A stretch of 64,000 nt of DNA from Vermamoeba vermiformis (lineage: Eukaryota; Tubulinea; Echinamoebida): positions 310,001 to 374,000 of the forward strand of contig JBEWZL010000260.1 in NCBI GenBank assembly GCA_045837725.1, written 5' to 3'. The translations under genes were made by a program, and so were the position numbers. Every line of letters begins with the position of its first letter. The stretch's first letter is position 1. The notes beneath the pieces are model-generated. The model had not been told where the DNA came from, made no database searches, and saw nothing but the letters and a program-made list of their open reading frames with translations. This document shows positions 12,499 to 25,165 of this stretch, in pieces.

Positions 12499-12770
12499 CT
12501 GCCATCCAAATTAACCGTTAAAAATTTATAAATTAATAATTAGCGCCCAATCAGCAAAATTCCATCTCTCATAAATAAATAGTCCAACGAGAAATAACTT
12601 GGACAATATTCTCGTTCTCTGTGGGCGTAATTGAAAAAAAATTCAATTTTCAGCCAAGACATTTTTTGTTCGGTCAAAAACCGGGCTTAACATTTGTGGT
12701 TAAGTCAGACTTTTTGTCCTCGACACATTTCACAGAACACCACGAGTGAGTTCATAACAACGACACGAAC
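12499..12770. promoter_or_regulatory. Divergent intergenic region between the TKL kinase and SCO1
   Basis: AT-rich region between two oppositely directed genes. It probably holds both promoters and the missing first exon of the kinase. No clear TATA box or other motif stands out. Confidence 0.4.
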
Positions 12771-13819
12771 ATGTTATCAACAAGCTCACGTTTGTTTCGG
12801 TCGATCCGTTCGAAGGCCAGATGCCCTAACACCGCTCATGCGACGACACGACCTAAGAACTTATTTCAATCAAAAAAATATAGTACTACTAGTGGCAATG
12901 CTGGAGCCCCAAAGCAGATGAAATCTGGCGTAAGCATTCAAGGATAATTATTTTATTAATTTTCGAATATTAATGAATAATCTAGAGAGGCTTATGGTTA
13001 GGCACTGGCTTATTTGCCGCGACAGGTGGCGGTATTTTATACTTATTTTTACGAGAGAAACGAAAGAGAGAAGAAGGTGAGTTGGTTTTTTGTTCAATCT
13101 GGATCTCGATCTCATTCTCGGTCTACAGCTCTTGCCGTCAAAACTATTGGTACTCCCAAGATTGGAGGAAACTTTACTTTGGTCGACCAAGACGGTATTC
13201 CTCGAACATCTAACTCATTCAAGGGCGATTATGTTCTTGTTTATTTTGGCTTCACGTACTGTCCTGACATCTGCCCAACTGAACTGACGAAGATGGCTGC
13301 CGTGGTAAACAATATAGGTGAGTGCGGACGCGTATTAGGCCACTGTTTCATTAACTAATCCTCCGTAGACGCTGCCTTTGGCCCAGTAATTCAGCCTCTT
13401 TTCATCACTGTAGATCCATGGCGAGACGATATTGCTCGTGTTAGAGGTTACGTGAAAAGTACGTAAATACGATGTTATAGTTATTTCCTTATAGTAATGC
13501 ATGTCTAGACTTCCATCCAAGAATGATTGGCCTGACGGGCACTCCAGATCAAGTTCAACAAGTCACAAAAGCGTATCGTGTCTATTTTAGCAAACCTCCT
13601 CAAAAAGAAGACAGCGAAGATTACTTACTGGACCACTCTATATTCATTTACATGTTGGATCGTGACGGCAAGTTCGTCGATTACTTTGGTGTGAATAAGG
13701 ACGTAGTAGAAATTACACAAAAAGTTAAACAACACATTAGAGAGCGCGATCAGTTGCCTGAATCGTTATTAGAGAAGATTAAAGCTTTGTGGCCGTTCGG
13801 CAAAGAGGACGAGTACTAA
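12771..13819 (+). CDS. SCO1: SCO1/SenC copper chaperone for cytochrome c oxidase
   Basis: Inserts copper into the CuA site of COX2 at the mitochondrial inner membrane. The first exon encodes a typical Arg/Ser/Thr-rich presequence. The second encodes one transmembrane segment (GLFAATGGGILYLF) followed by a basic stop-transfer. The thioredoxin-like domain follows with GKxx-type start, FGFTYCPDICPTEL holding the CX3C copper ligands, VDPWRD and the distal histidine in DHSIFIYML, so all three copper ligands are present. Four introns, at about 12929-12987, 13078-13132, 13318-13366 and 13460-13509, join in phase. The frame is clean and the length is that of the family. Confidence 0.93.
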
Positions 13820-13936
13820 TAAAGCTGAAGTTTACATTCACTTCCGCGAGGGTACATACATTTTATTATACAAATATTCGCTCTATTACATTATATACAA
13901 GTTTTATTTTGCAAGAGCTTTTCTCAATTTAGTCCT

Positions 13937-14460
13937 TCAGTCCGCTTTTCCGTTTTTGCTGTCGAGCCGCGAGAGAATTTTATTCGTCTTAGGCGTAAAA
14001 AACATATCACCCGAGACTGTAACTGAATTGTGGCGCTGCGTTGAGATGATATCGCCATAACAACGCCACGCACAGTGGATCAGGATCAATAACGCAAGAA
14101 AAGCGACCAAGCCAACTAATATCATTTGAAGCTGTATAATATACGTATTAGCATACGTCCATAATATTAACAATAAATTGGCAAGAAGAGAATGTCGTTT
14201 GATTCAAATTTACACAACATTATAAATTTGAAGTTGAATAAAGCTATAAAAATTATATAAATTATGCAAACGTGTCAATTTATTACCTGTAATTGTTCTA
14301 TTGTCTTAATAGTTGTTTTATCTTGATACATTTTTGGAACGCTTTCCTCATCTTGTTTAACCTTCGCTGCATCGGTGCCAAGGTAGTCAAAATCGTATAC
14401 AGCGCCCCATAATAATATAATTCCGAATAATAGTGCAGCTTGTTCTGAAGTAGGTGTCAT
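13937..14460 (-). CDS. Small two-helix membrane protein, unknown function
   Basis: Two exons (about 14460-14287 and 14135-13937) join in phase to give roughly 120 residues. The first holds one hydrophobic segment (AALLFGIILLWGAVYDF), a polar linker follows, and the second exon starts with another (MILVGLVAFLALLILIHC). The C-terminal tail is polar and basic. I do not recognise the family. It is divergent from the METTL2-type gene (start codons about 70 bases apart) and convergent with SCO1. A splice junction in frame and hydrophobic segments on both sides support a real gene. Confidence 0.6.
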
Positions 14461-14532
14461 GTGTTCACACCTGAAACGGTCGCGGTGAAATGAGTTGCAA
14501 TTTTTTTGCCATTACCACTACCGCCCGCCAAG

Positions 14533-16337
14533 ATGGAGCACAATACTGATAATAGCAACTTAATAGATGACGGTGAAACCCAAATTGGCGCTATTGAGGT
14601 TGATGTAGATCCAAATCAGCCTCAGAGAGTTAGACGCAACAAGAATGAAGATCCAATGCGTAAAGAGAAGCGAGAAAAATGGAAAAAGAAGCATACTGGA
14701 AAAAAGCGCGATGGAAATACTGAGGGAGTGATAGACAAGCTTGAGGAATTGGATATTCACCCTGAAGTTGTCCGAATCAAGAATGACGGAGTCGTTTGGC
14801 GCGATCCACACTATGAATACTGTGAAAAAAAAGTAGAAATGACGGAAGATCAAATCGAGGAAGAGTTAGGTGAACGTGCTTGGCAGGATGTGGATTGGGA
14901 TGCAGCGAGAGAAGAAGCGGCGAGAGCAATTCTTGCAAATAATAAGCAAGCAGTATTACCACAAGAAATACAAGGTATTTTTTAACGAGAGTGATTATTT
15001 GCAATTTTATGTATTATTTATTTTCTGTTACCGATCCCAGAATAGCCGATCGGATCTCCTTCTTCTTCGTCATAATTGTATTTAATAATACACCGAATTA
15101 TTTTCACGAATTTTAATCTACTCTATCGATAATTTCTAACTGACGCGATCCAACAGAAAAATTCAAACAAGAGACCGCTGGACGATGGGACAGATTTTAT
15201 CAACACCACAAAAATAATTTCTTCAAGAACAGATATTATTTAAGGTAAGGCATTCCTATCAACACAAATCTGAATCACGCGTCTAACCAATGATCTGTCA
15301 GATCCGAGTTCCCTGAGATTAATGAAGGCAGCAGTAAAACTAGCGATGGAAGCAAGGTACCGTGGGCTATATTACGAAGCACGAGATGATATTAATTAAA
15401 AACGTGTTACAGCCCATTGTACTCGAGGTCGGATGTGGTGTTGGCAACACTTTGTTCCCACTCGTCAAGAACAGTCCTGAAAAATATTTCTATGCCTTCG
15501 ATTTGTCACCGAAAGCGATTGATGTTTTGAAGGTAAAAGCACCTTAAAAGCCTACATAGGATCGTGGGTCAACGTTCTAACATGCTCTTTTTAGACCCAC
15601 AAGCGATATGACGAGTCGCGTTGCAAGGCATTTGTATGCGACATAACAAAAGACGAGTTGCCTGAAGAGATTAGAGAGAACAAGGTCGACATTGTTGTCA
15701 GCATTTTCTGCCTATCAGCCATCCCTCCAGAAATGATGCCGAGCGTAATGAAGAAGATTTACACGGTAAGCATAGCTTTAACTACGTGTTGTAATGATTA
15801 TTAATGTTTTTTTTGCAGTGCTTGAAGCCAGGAGGCATGTTTATTCTCCGTGACTACGGTCTCTATGACATGACTCAAATGCGCTTCTTTGCCAAGAAGG
15901 GCAGTCAAATGGGTGAAAATTTCTTCGTTCGAGGCGATGGTACTTTCACTTACTACTTTTCGCTCGGTAAGTCTTCGATAATACTGTTTTAACGAGCCCG
16001 AGATCTGATCCAAAACCTTCACTTTATAGAGGAGGCTGAAAGAATGATGAAGACAGCCGGCTTTGATATTATGGATAATGTATATAGAACACGAGTGATT
16101 ACTAACCGCAAGCGAAAATTGAAAATGTATCGTGTCTGGTTGCGTGGAAAGTACATCAAACCCATCGGTGATAGTACTCTTCATACAACTATTACTCCTG
16201 TTATCGTCGAGGAAACCGAGAAAGAGATCGAAAAGAAGAGAAAGAAGCTCGAGGAGAAGATGAACAAGATTAAGAACAACACTAACGCCAACAATGACGG
16301 CGAAGATCAGCGTGAGGCCGGCAGCGACGAGAAATAA
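14533..16337 (+). CDS. METTL2: METTL2/METTL8-type tRNA m3C methyltransferase
   Basis: SAM-dependent enzyme of the METTL2/Trm140 group, which makes 3-methylcytidine at position 32 of certain tRNAs. The N-terminus is charged. The family signature [19 protein letters not shown] comes just before the Rossmann domain, followed by SEFPEI. The SAM site is [11 protein letters not shown], then [39 protein letters not shown] and the C-terminal [10 protein letters not shown] with [11 protein letters not shown]. These follow the METTL2 order. Seven exons join in phase; several introns carry CTAAC 15-20 nt before the acceptor. A Lys/Glu-rich tail of about 45 residues extends past the usual end. The frame is intact. 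Confidence 0.9.
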
Positions 16338-16427
16338 ATTTAGATTTTATTTAGTACGAATTATGCGTAACACCACCGGCAACAGTAAACTCGATTTTGG
16401 ACGTCGAGACTAATTGCCGCGGTGATT

Positions 16428-17806
16428 ATGGATGGGCTAAGCAAGGCAGTCGAGCGTAAAGACCTACACGAGGTCAAAAATATTCTCAAAAATGAAATCA
16501 AAGAGGATATTGCATGGGTATGGAGTAAATTCGTCATAGAATATATCTCATAATTTATTCGAATTTTCAGAGCGAATTAAAAAATCAGTTTTGGTTAGAT
16601 CTGTTTTGTAAGTATCTGATACCTACTACTAAATATTATCAGTATTAATTCAGGCGTTTAGTAACACATGAAGCGTTTTTGCACAAAAAAACGGGACGAA
16701 GACCGACTGCTAAGTATTTGGCTAAGCAGATGTCATTTTTGGCTGAGTTTGTTACAGCTGGCACCGTTAACTTCGACGAGTTAATAACTAGACCAGTATT
16801 CTTTGTTTCCGCGTTAATTATTGGTAGCGTAAAATCGCCTATTAATCGTAATAATACTAGTAAGCTAGCTAGTGTACAAGAAAAATTGTTAATGCATCTA
16901 CAGTTGAGTCGTTGGTGCGCGTGATACTTCAACGGCACGACTTGCATAAAGACAAGAAGGCAGATTTGTTCAGGTTATTAATGGAAAACAAGGTTTTAAC
17001 AAAGAGCCCTTTCGCGCTGGCGGATGTCGCTCAGCTCTTACATTCAGGACAGAAGATGTTAATGACTTTAATAGTTAAATACGATCCAGAATCTATATTA
17101 AGTAAGCATATCATCCCAATTTACGTATTAACGACCGAACTAACTGTTTTACAGCCTCTGATTCGGATGGAAATAACATTACTCATTTCCTCGCAAGATT
17201 GGAGCCCTCGTCTATGTCACAGGCGATACAATCTTTGCAGGATATTATCGGGTCAACAAAGATCATCGAGTTGCTAACTAAGTTGTACGTACCAAGCCGA
17301 CCTGGATGTCCTCTTTTTCGTTAGAATCTCTAACAGCAACCGCAATAGTAACCACAAGAATCAAATGGCCGTGCAAGAAGTGATTTTGAACAAAATAGGT
17401 AGTAAATCACCAAAAGTTCCTCCAGGTAATGCTTTGAGCAAAATTTTAACGATCGATACTAACCGCAAAACCAATTCTATTAGTGATTTTGGAAGCGCTG
17501 GAACAAGGCTGCAAAACAGGAGATTTATATCGCACCGAAAGATTCGGCGAGATGATTAAATCGGACAACGCGCTGTTATTTTTCATTGTTAACAGAACTG
17601 AGGATCGTTATTTACCGGAGATCGAGAAACACTTTGAAAAGTTCTCAGACAACGACGAACCAGTTCTGCTCCCACCACCGGCGCCAAAAGGAACAATAAC
17701 GGACATAGACGAGGAGAAATTACGGCCAGCAAGGCTTAAAGAAGAAGAACGTGAGGCAACAAAGTCGCTCAAACAAGCGATCGAATCAGACTGCCAGACG
17801 AATTAG
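16428..17806 (+). CDS. Uncharacterised helical protein, lies directly upstream of an F-box gene
   Basis: A multi-exon frame starting ATGGATGGGCTAAGC. Introns near 16828-16894, 17101-17153, 17283-17324 and 17398-17484 join in phase and give a mostly helical protein. One segment (SDSDGNNITHFLARL) faintly resembles an ankyrin or PUF repeat, but not enough to name it. Two joints do not close. At about 16612-16653 the frame needs one more base next to a T run. At about 17800 the frame ends in TAG while the adjoining frame runs into the next F-box gene. This could therefore be one gene with 17874-19191 that has picked up two frameshifts, or two close genes. I cannot decide from sequence alone. Confidence 0.55.
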
Positions 17807-17873
17807 GCGTAACACTCACGTAGAATTGAGGCCACCAGGGTTCACTGATACCGATTCATTACCGATCCACGAG

Positions 17874-19191
17874 ATGCCAAAAGAATTGATCGATTTGATC
17901 TTAAGCGAGATGGCTGGATCGCACAGGTTCAATCTCTTTCGCACTAACAAGGCGCTGTTCGCTTTGTTGAAAAAAACAGACGAGAAGTACTGGCGAGATA
18001 TTCACGAGCAATCGTTTGTGCCCACTGTTGACCTGATATTCTCGTACAAGAAGAGGTGTCTGAGAGAATACTTGTAAGAATTTTATATCACAAAACATGC
18101 CGGATCTAACGTTTTTTCAGCTACAAGGATAATTGGAAGGACAATCGATGCCAGCAAATTATTATTGGAGGGAAAAGACCCGTGAAAATGGACGAGAATT
18201 GGCTTCTTTTGGAAGACAAGAAGTCGTTCTATTGGTGGAACTGTCGTACGCAACAATTATCTGGACCGAAGTTTAGACCTGCGCGGGATAAATACACGGA
18301 CCTTCACATATTACCTAACTACGAAGAAAATCAAATACCGAGCTACATGATTACAGTGAATATGGTTCCATGTGTTGTTACCGACGATCAAGTGGTCCAG
18401 TGCAAAGCATTATCCGAGAAAGCTGACAACCGTACACGAGTTACTGTTTTGAAAGACAATCGAATATGTGTTTCTAGACGACGTGGTGCGTAAAAATAAC
18501 GTTCTATAAGAGAAGTTACGCTAAAACTCCAACGGCAAAAAAGACGGTTCTACGGTCCGTTGGATTTTTAGCATAAAATGTTTTCTATATTGCATTTCAA
18601 TGTTGGTCTAATTACTTCTGAATGTAGGTCTCGATATTTATGATTATGTGCAGGATAAGATAACGGCTTCAATGGAATACAGGGGTCATTTCGCATTTGC
18701 ATTTGATGGTAAAATATGCTACAACATATCTGCAAATTTGCTTGCACGTCGAGCCAAGAAAATTAAATTTTACAATGCGGAGACTCTCGAACTGGTCCAC
18801 AAAACAAAGTATAATTTCTCTTGTACGGAGGTCGTTGCAACAGATTACAACGATTTTGCTTATATTGGTGTCTATGGGGTTGGATTCTTTTCTATCTTTC
18901 ACAAAGTTGTGGATCACGAATTATTCAAACTAAAGTTTGTAAGGATCCGGTTGATCTTGCCTAAATGTACTAATCTTCGATCGATAGAAAAGAGACGCTG
19001 TGAGTTTGAATAGGATTATCATATGGAACCAAGAGTTCGGCCTAACAATTTGTTGGAACGCTGTGTCCCGACAGTACGAGTGGATCCAGCCGAGTTCAGT
19101 CAGACCAGTTGTTGCCAATACTAGATATCGGGTTGGAACTAAAAACAAATATACCACTGTCATATATGACTACCAAAGCCTAAACATGTAA
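17874..19191 (+). CDS. F-box protein with C-terminal beta-rich domain
   Basis: The frame opens with a clear F-box (MPKELIDLILSEMAG, then FNLFRTNKALFALL), the SKP1-binding part of SCF ubiquitin ligases. The remaining 300 or so residues are rich in short beta-like strands with Trp and Tyr (NWLLLEDKKSFYWWNC, GHFAFAFDGKICY, IIIWNQEFGLTICW), as expected of an irregular beta-propeller or similar substrate domain. Introns at about 18077-18120, 18485-18627 and 18939-18989 join in phase to a TAA at 19189-19191. The start is uncertain: an open frame extends about 50 residues upstream and could fuse it to the preceding gene. Confidence 0.65.
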
Positions 19192-19384
19192 TTCGAGATC
19201 GAGGCAAGATCTGACGCGCTTTGAACTGTAGAATTATTTTGCTGCTCTCAGAACCAGCCATTCGATAATAAATAGAATAATAATAAATCAAAATCAAAGT
19301 TACAACTATCGGAGTTCCGTAGGTAATTAAAATTAAGAAAAATCTTGAGTCCAGTCGTTGCTGCACTGAAAAGCTGAAGAACAT
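19160..19384 (-). CDS. Short membrane-peptide frame, doubtful
   Basis: Uninterrupted 74-codon frame on the minus strand between the F-box gene and the RhoGEF. It starts with an amphipathic stretch, has one strong hydrophobic segment (TYGTPIVVTLILIYYYSIYY) and a basic tail. It overlaps the 3' end of the F-box gene and its start is within 10 bases of the divergent RhoGEF start. No family recognised. It may be a small membrane protein or chance. Confidence 0.22.
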   Translation of the reverse strand: MFFSFSVQQRLDSRFFLILITYGTPIVVTLILIYYYSIYYRMAGSESSKIILQFKARQILPRSRITCLGFGSHI

Positions 19385-19390
19385 ATCTTA

Positions 19391-22300
19391 ATGAGTAAAA
19401 AACAGCAAACAATAGATTTATTGCAGCGAGATATAATTAAGCTGCATAAAGAGCTCGTGGACAAAGTTTCAGAGATCGAAGAGCTGAAGTTCATTGTTAA
19501 AATACTTACAGACCAGCTAACCGAATGCCGAGCAAAATTAGAAGCTAAAGAAGCAGGTGTAAGTATTAAGAGAATTAAATTATTAAGCGAGAATCAACTG
19601 ACAGATTTTTTCGAAATTTGAGTATAAAAATTTAATTTCACAACGCTCACTGTAATAATTAGGGCATTTAATCTATTGCGAAATTGATGAATTTTTAAAA
19701 ATATTAAAATCATAATATTGCGAAGATTTACTTGATTGATTCGTAACTTTTATTTATAGATCACAGAGCCAAAACCTACAGTAGAGTCTGAACTCCAAGT
19801 AATATACTCACTGGTGCCTAATATGCCTTCAGTAATCGGAGGACAGCCATTACCTTCGAATTTAATTGCTTCTGAAAATGACACGTGGGTGACACCTCCG
19901 CAGTCGAAATCTGCTGCCGATCTGCCGAAAGAAACGAAAGAGCCTGAAGCACCTATTATTAATATAGAAAATAAGCAATTAACTCAAGTTACTGGGAGTA
20001 AGCGAGGAAGTCGTCAATTGAAAGAAACTCCGGTGCTCGATCCAGAAACTTTGGCTGCGATGAATATTCAGAAATGGATCCGAACGCATTTGGTGTCAAT
20101 TGAATACAAAAAATTAGTGGAAAAATTTAGAAGAAATTGCAAATTAGCAGCTGAAGAGATTTTGAAGACTGAACGAGCTTACGTTCGCGATCTCGAAGTA
20201 ATCATTAAAGTAAGTCCTTAAACTGCTCCTAAATAGCTAAATATTAATACTATATACGAATAATAATAATAAATATATCGACTACGACCAATGCTAATTA
20301 ATTTAATTTAGACGTTTAAACAACAGCTAGAATTTGACAACATAAATGTGGCCTCAAAAGAAGAAATCGATACAATTTTTATTAATATAACAGAAATACA
20401 CCGAATTAATGCACAATTATTGAACCACCTCGAGGATATTTTTGCAAAGGTAAGATCTCGTTTTTTCGGTCGAGAGATCTCCTTCTAAAAATTAGAATCA
20501 TTAGGGCGTTAGTGTGCCTTCCAAAATAGGAGTATTATTTATGCGCGTAGTGCCTTATTTAAAAGAATATTCGTTATATGTAAACAGATACCGTTATTCG
20601 TTGAGCACTTTGCAAGAGTGCCGAAAAAGAAAAGATTTCGAGGCCTGGATCCAAGTAATACCATAATATAATACTCAACTATTAATAATATATACTAATT
20701 ATATTATTTAATAGACGCTTATTCCATTACCAGAATTGCAAAATTTGGATCTGCCGGATTTTTTGATTAAACCGGTCAAAAGAATTCCTCAATACGTGTT
20801 AATGTTATCAGTAAGTATACTAAGCATTATATATATATACTAACGATAAATATAGCAATTGATCAAATACACGGTGCAAGACAGTCAAGCGTTCCATACA
20901 TTAACAGCGTCGCTTCAAAAAATTAAACAAATCGCTGATTGGCTCAACGAAAGCAAAAGACATGTAATTACATCTATTTACAGCAAAAACAACAGTTCTT
21001 AATTAAAACTTTTTTAGGCGGAGACGGTTGAAAAAATTAACGAAATTCAAGTCAGTTTCATTGACGATCAGAATGCACCGGTAAGTCATAATAACTGCAA
21101 AATACAATAAGTATACATATCAATATGATAATATACCTTTAGATTCTTTTAGAAGATGGCCGTGTATTCGGTAAGTCCAACTGTGAAAAATATCTTTGAC
21201 GCGTGTCAACAAGTGTCATATCCAATAACGCTACTATTCACTTGTAGCACTTACATTAATATATTACGTATTATTTTCGCCCTTTTCTACCCAATTTTTT
21301 GACACCTGCCAAAAGTACGATGAATTCTGACCAACCGGTTTTAGTACGAGAAGCCATCCTCGAAGAGAAACTTGGCATTTTGTCAGCAGAAAACAAACAC
21401 GTCTATTTATTCAACGACTGCATTTTGTTCTCTTTTGTGACCGGCCAAACTAAATTTGATAAAATGTTGGATCTGCATCAAGTCAAAATCGAAGAAGGTA
21501 CGTCACGACTCTTCGATAATAATCGTTATATTAATCTAATGCATTATGATAGGATCGCCTAGTAGCTTGTACATTGGACTGCAATGGGGTCCGAATGCAA
21601 AAAGTCAATTAGTTTTCCAGTCCAAAGAAGACAAAGAGACGTGGCTGAATGACCTCAAAAGACTGCAAAAAGAACAAATTAAAATCGTGCAAAGTCATTA
21701 TTTCAACGTAAGTCAAACAAAAAATATCTCGGATCCGGTCCGTGAAAAAATTGTTAATTTTACATTTGTAGCCAATTGCCGAGTTCATAACTGATGCACC
21801 ACCATCAATTGTTATAAATAAGGCAGTTAAAGAAGGATTTTTATATAAGATGAGCAATAGAAGCAAGATCTGGTACAAGCGGTGGTACGAAAAATCAACT
21901 TCAAAAATTGAATAATTTTTACGAAAGCCAATAATAATAATAATTTAAATAGGTTTGTATTAGAAGATGGATTTTTATCGAGTTATCGGTCAAAGATTAT
22001 CAAAGACGAGCCTGTCAAGTTAATGCTCAAAAATTTCTTTTTAAAGAATGAGACCAAAATGACTTCACGACATCGATTCTGCTTCGAATTGTACAACGCT
22101 AAACAAAAAAGGTAAGTCACGTGACATTTTAACTTTTGACACTTAATGACACCTGTCATTTTTTTCCATCCAGTTTGTACTTCGCTGCTGAAACAGAGGC
22201 CGAGCGTCAAGCTTGGATGAGTGCTTTGACAACATTTACCATGTTTGGGCATAAGATCGATCTTCGTGCTCAAATTATTCCGCTTGAAAAAGTTGAGATT

Positions 22301-22525
22301 GTCGAGTCTCCCAGATCCGTTCATGAAAGTCCAAGATTGGCGGTTAGCGCTGAGATCGAGCGCGATGAGGACAAACTTACCATATATGGATTCAGTTATG
22401 ATCAAGCGGAAAAACCATCGATGATCCCACGAGCTATTTCAGTCAGCATGCCAACGACACCTGTTGGCGTCAGAGACAAAAAAACAGGTTCAAAATCAGA
22501 CGAAAAGAATTCAGATGAAAAATAG
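19391..22525 (+). CDS. RhoGEF with IQ motif, DH domain and two PH domains
   Basis: Guanine nucleotide exchange factor for Rho/Rac GTPases. The N-terminus is a coiled coil (first 56 residues, heptads of Leu/Ile). An IQ-like calmodulin site follows (NIQKWIRTHLVSIEYKKL). The DH domain starts at AAEEILKTERAYVRDLEVII and has the conserved LPDFLIKPVKRIPQYVLML block, the signature helix of Dbl proteins. The first PH domain includes HVYLFNDCILFSF and ends in KEDKETWLNDLKRL. A second PH domain starts at VKEGFLYKMSNRSKIWYKRW and ends in AERQAWMSAL. About ten short introns join in phase. The Ser/Lys-rich tail looks disordered. The DH-PH-PH plan resembles FGD-type and amoebozoan GEFs. Confidence 0.9.
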
Positions 22526-22611
22526 TTATTGAAATACAACGAACCCACCAACTGTAAATAAAAAAACTTAATTTATTGTCGTTCGTTCAAGATTTTTCCT
22601 CGAGTCCGCCG

Positions 22612-24608
22612 TTACTGCTTCGACAGCATTTCCAATTTCAACTCTTCTTCTTTGGCTCTCTTTCTGCATTTAAAGCACGGGTTTTCTCGCAACAAAATGA
22701 GTCGTGGTAAGTGTGGCTCCAAGATCTGATAGGTGACACCAGCTTCTGTTACAAAGAACGAAGTGGTTAGAGTTGCTTTTCATTAAGTATGGTATGAGCA
22801 CTTACTTGGTACTATAATTTCAATTTCCTGTAATTGAGTTAAATGTGCAAGATGATTGGCGTCAAAATGATTGCAGACCGAATTAGTAAACATTGTGCGA
22901 TTGCCAAGAAGAGTTAAACGTCTCAAATTCAGCGTTGATATTGAGTCATCCATATCGAAAGTATCCGTCAAAAGACATTCGAGTGCTGTAAATTTGGCAA
23001 TATCCGGCCACGGAATTGGATTCGCTAATGTTCCAATTGAAATTTCCTTCAGTTTTCTTAGCTCGTCCGGCACCAACTCTATACCGCTCTTAGACTTATC
23101 AGGAGCGTGATATACAAATCTCTGTAATTGCGTTGCACCGCGAATGTCAACTACGTTCACGCATTGCGTCAGTTCAAGGTCAGTCAAATTCGTGAACGTT
23201 GATAGACTGAGCTTGTCCAATGGATGGTCGGGAGATTCGCTGGTGATACGGAGCGAGTTTAACTTTGTCATGTTTGAAAGATTTTTCAGTCCGATGTGTC
23301 TTCCGAGTCTAAGCATGAGCGAGGTCAATTGAGTTAGCGTCATAAGTACTGACAAGCCATATGGTTCGTTGTATAAAGTTGTGTTACGAACATATAGAGT
23401 CAATCGCTCTAACTGGTCATCTTGCTAATCTCGGCAAAACAGTCTTCGTGGTCGTGATAAACGGTCACCCACAATGTCCGTAACGTGTCTTTGTTGAACT
23501 GCTGCAACAAGTTCTTGACACCTCCGAACGGTGGGACGCCTCCAATAAGCATCGTGAATGCACGCAAGTGCTTCATCTCGCGTACATCGACTGAATCAAA
23601 CATGTCTTGAGTGGAGACAGCAGTGACATTGAGCGATGTGAGGCTCGTACACTTAGAGACGTGCTTCAAGGCTGAGGAGTCCATTGATTTCCGCGTGAAG
23701 TTCAGCGATAATTGTTTCAATTGGTGCCACGGAATTTCAAACTTGTTCTGAATTGAAATGTGATCAATGGACAGCGAGGTGAGATGGTCCCACGAGCCAG
23801 TTGGTACATAGAGATGAGGGGAGGCTGTGAAGCGATTCACGTTTTGAATATTAACAGTCTTTGGTTTGAATTTTGCGAGCCATTCTTGCGGGGGACTTGT
23901 CTATGATCGAATTGTCAAAGATGTGACGTTCGGACATGTCAAGTTTGACCAGCTATTGTTCTTGTTTGTTAAGTGCAAAGTCATTAATTTGCTAAGGAGA
24001 GCTGTGTCGGCCGGCGTCTCCAGTAAGTTCAGCCTCGAGGTAGGTCAATTTTGACAGATGATGAAGCGCTGACATCGTGACAACACCGTTCTCTCCAACT
24101 TTTAGCGAGACCAAATTTGACAGTTGCGTTAGTACTGAGCTATCAATAGCACTATCTATATGCAGTGAAGTGAGTTGGGTGAGGGCCAAAATGCGTCTCA
24201 TATCGTCAGATCTGAGCATTTGTGTTTTTTTGAAGGTCGATCCAGCCGCGTTGAGCGCGTGCACGATGTTTGGCTTGTTGAAAGTGAGGCCAATCGGCTT
24301 TTGATAGCGACCAAATACTCGTACGAATTGTCCCACCTCGGAGGGAACTATAACTCCGATATTAAATTGAGACCATCTGACAATGTTGAAGAATGTTCTA
24401 GACACAAGACGAACACTTGATCTCTGATCTTCTTTTGGCACGAGAGCCACAATTGCGTTTACTAATTCTTGTGGTAATTCGAGAATATTGTAAGCAGGTT
24501 TATCTGGCTGTTTCTCCAAACGAATCAATTAATTATTAATAAAAAGAAAAATCCCGAAAAATGTAAAGAATGAAATAAAAAGTACGTAATTACCTCATGA
24601 TTCTCCAT
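22612..24608 (-). pseudogene. F-box/LRR paralogue A, decayed
   Basis: First (most downstream) of three tandem paralogues. A short first exon (MENHE) is joined to an F-box (NILELPQELVNAIVALV, RLVSRTFFNIV), followed by about 12 irregular leucine-rich repeats of the form LTQLTSLxL. The last exon carries the shared C-terminal block AGVTYQILE...NPCFKC. The reading frame is broken: a frameshift near 24000-24020, an in-frame TAG at 23901-23903 and a one-base shift near 23405-23410. None lies in a long homopolymer. Comparison with paralogues B and C fixes the expected frame at each place. The donor (CCA A|GTAAGT near 22800) and last exon are still good, so decay is recent. Confidence 0.8.
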
Positions 24609-24954
24609 TTGATAATGGCGTTTAATTCAACTGCTTTTAATTTAAAATTGGATTTTTGGTTCTGATCTGGCAGAAATCGCAGAAGTCCCAGCTTATAAAA
24701 TAAAGTCCTCTTTTTTTCGCTGATGATTTGGCATCAGTGTGGTTAACAGTCAAAAAAAAGGACTGAAGCACTTCAAGTTATTTCTCGTGGAACAAAATCA
24801 AATAAAATGAAATTGCGTATTTTGAAACCTTGTTGACGGAAGAAAAGCAGAGAGGGATGTCCAAGAATTTTCTCAGTCAAATACGAAGTAGCCGTATGGC
24901 CAGGATTTATTTAATTCATGTCTACAACCCCTTATCCTGTCCCAAGCGCTACAC

Positions 24955-25165
24955 GGCAAAGAAAAGCGAAAGAGACGAAAACGAAAAGCCAGAAAAAAGG
25001 GAGGGGACAAAGGAGAGGGGGGGAAACGCCCGCGTGGCGGTTAGAGTAAGAACCCGGGGGCCGAGGGGTAAGGGGGAGCCTTGTAATTCCCTCCTCCTGT
25101 TTTTCTTGTTGGCGGTTTTTTTTTTTTTGTTTTCCGGGTTTTTTTCGATTTTTTTTTGGTGCGGG
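24955..25165. repeat. Purine-rich tract switching to pyrimidine-rich tract
   Basis: In the gap between paralogues A and B the plus strand is almost all A/G from about 24955 to 25075, then turns T/C-rich with long T runs to about 25165. The middle is GC-rich (CCCGGGGGCCGAGGGG). No gene is supported here or in the rest of 24609-25257. The pattern is a low-complexity strand-switch that could form unusual DNA or be an error-prone assembly stretch. Confidence 0.6.
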
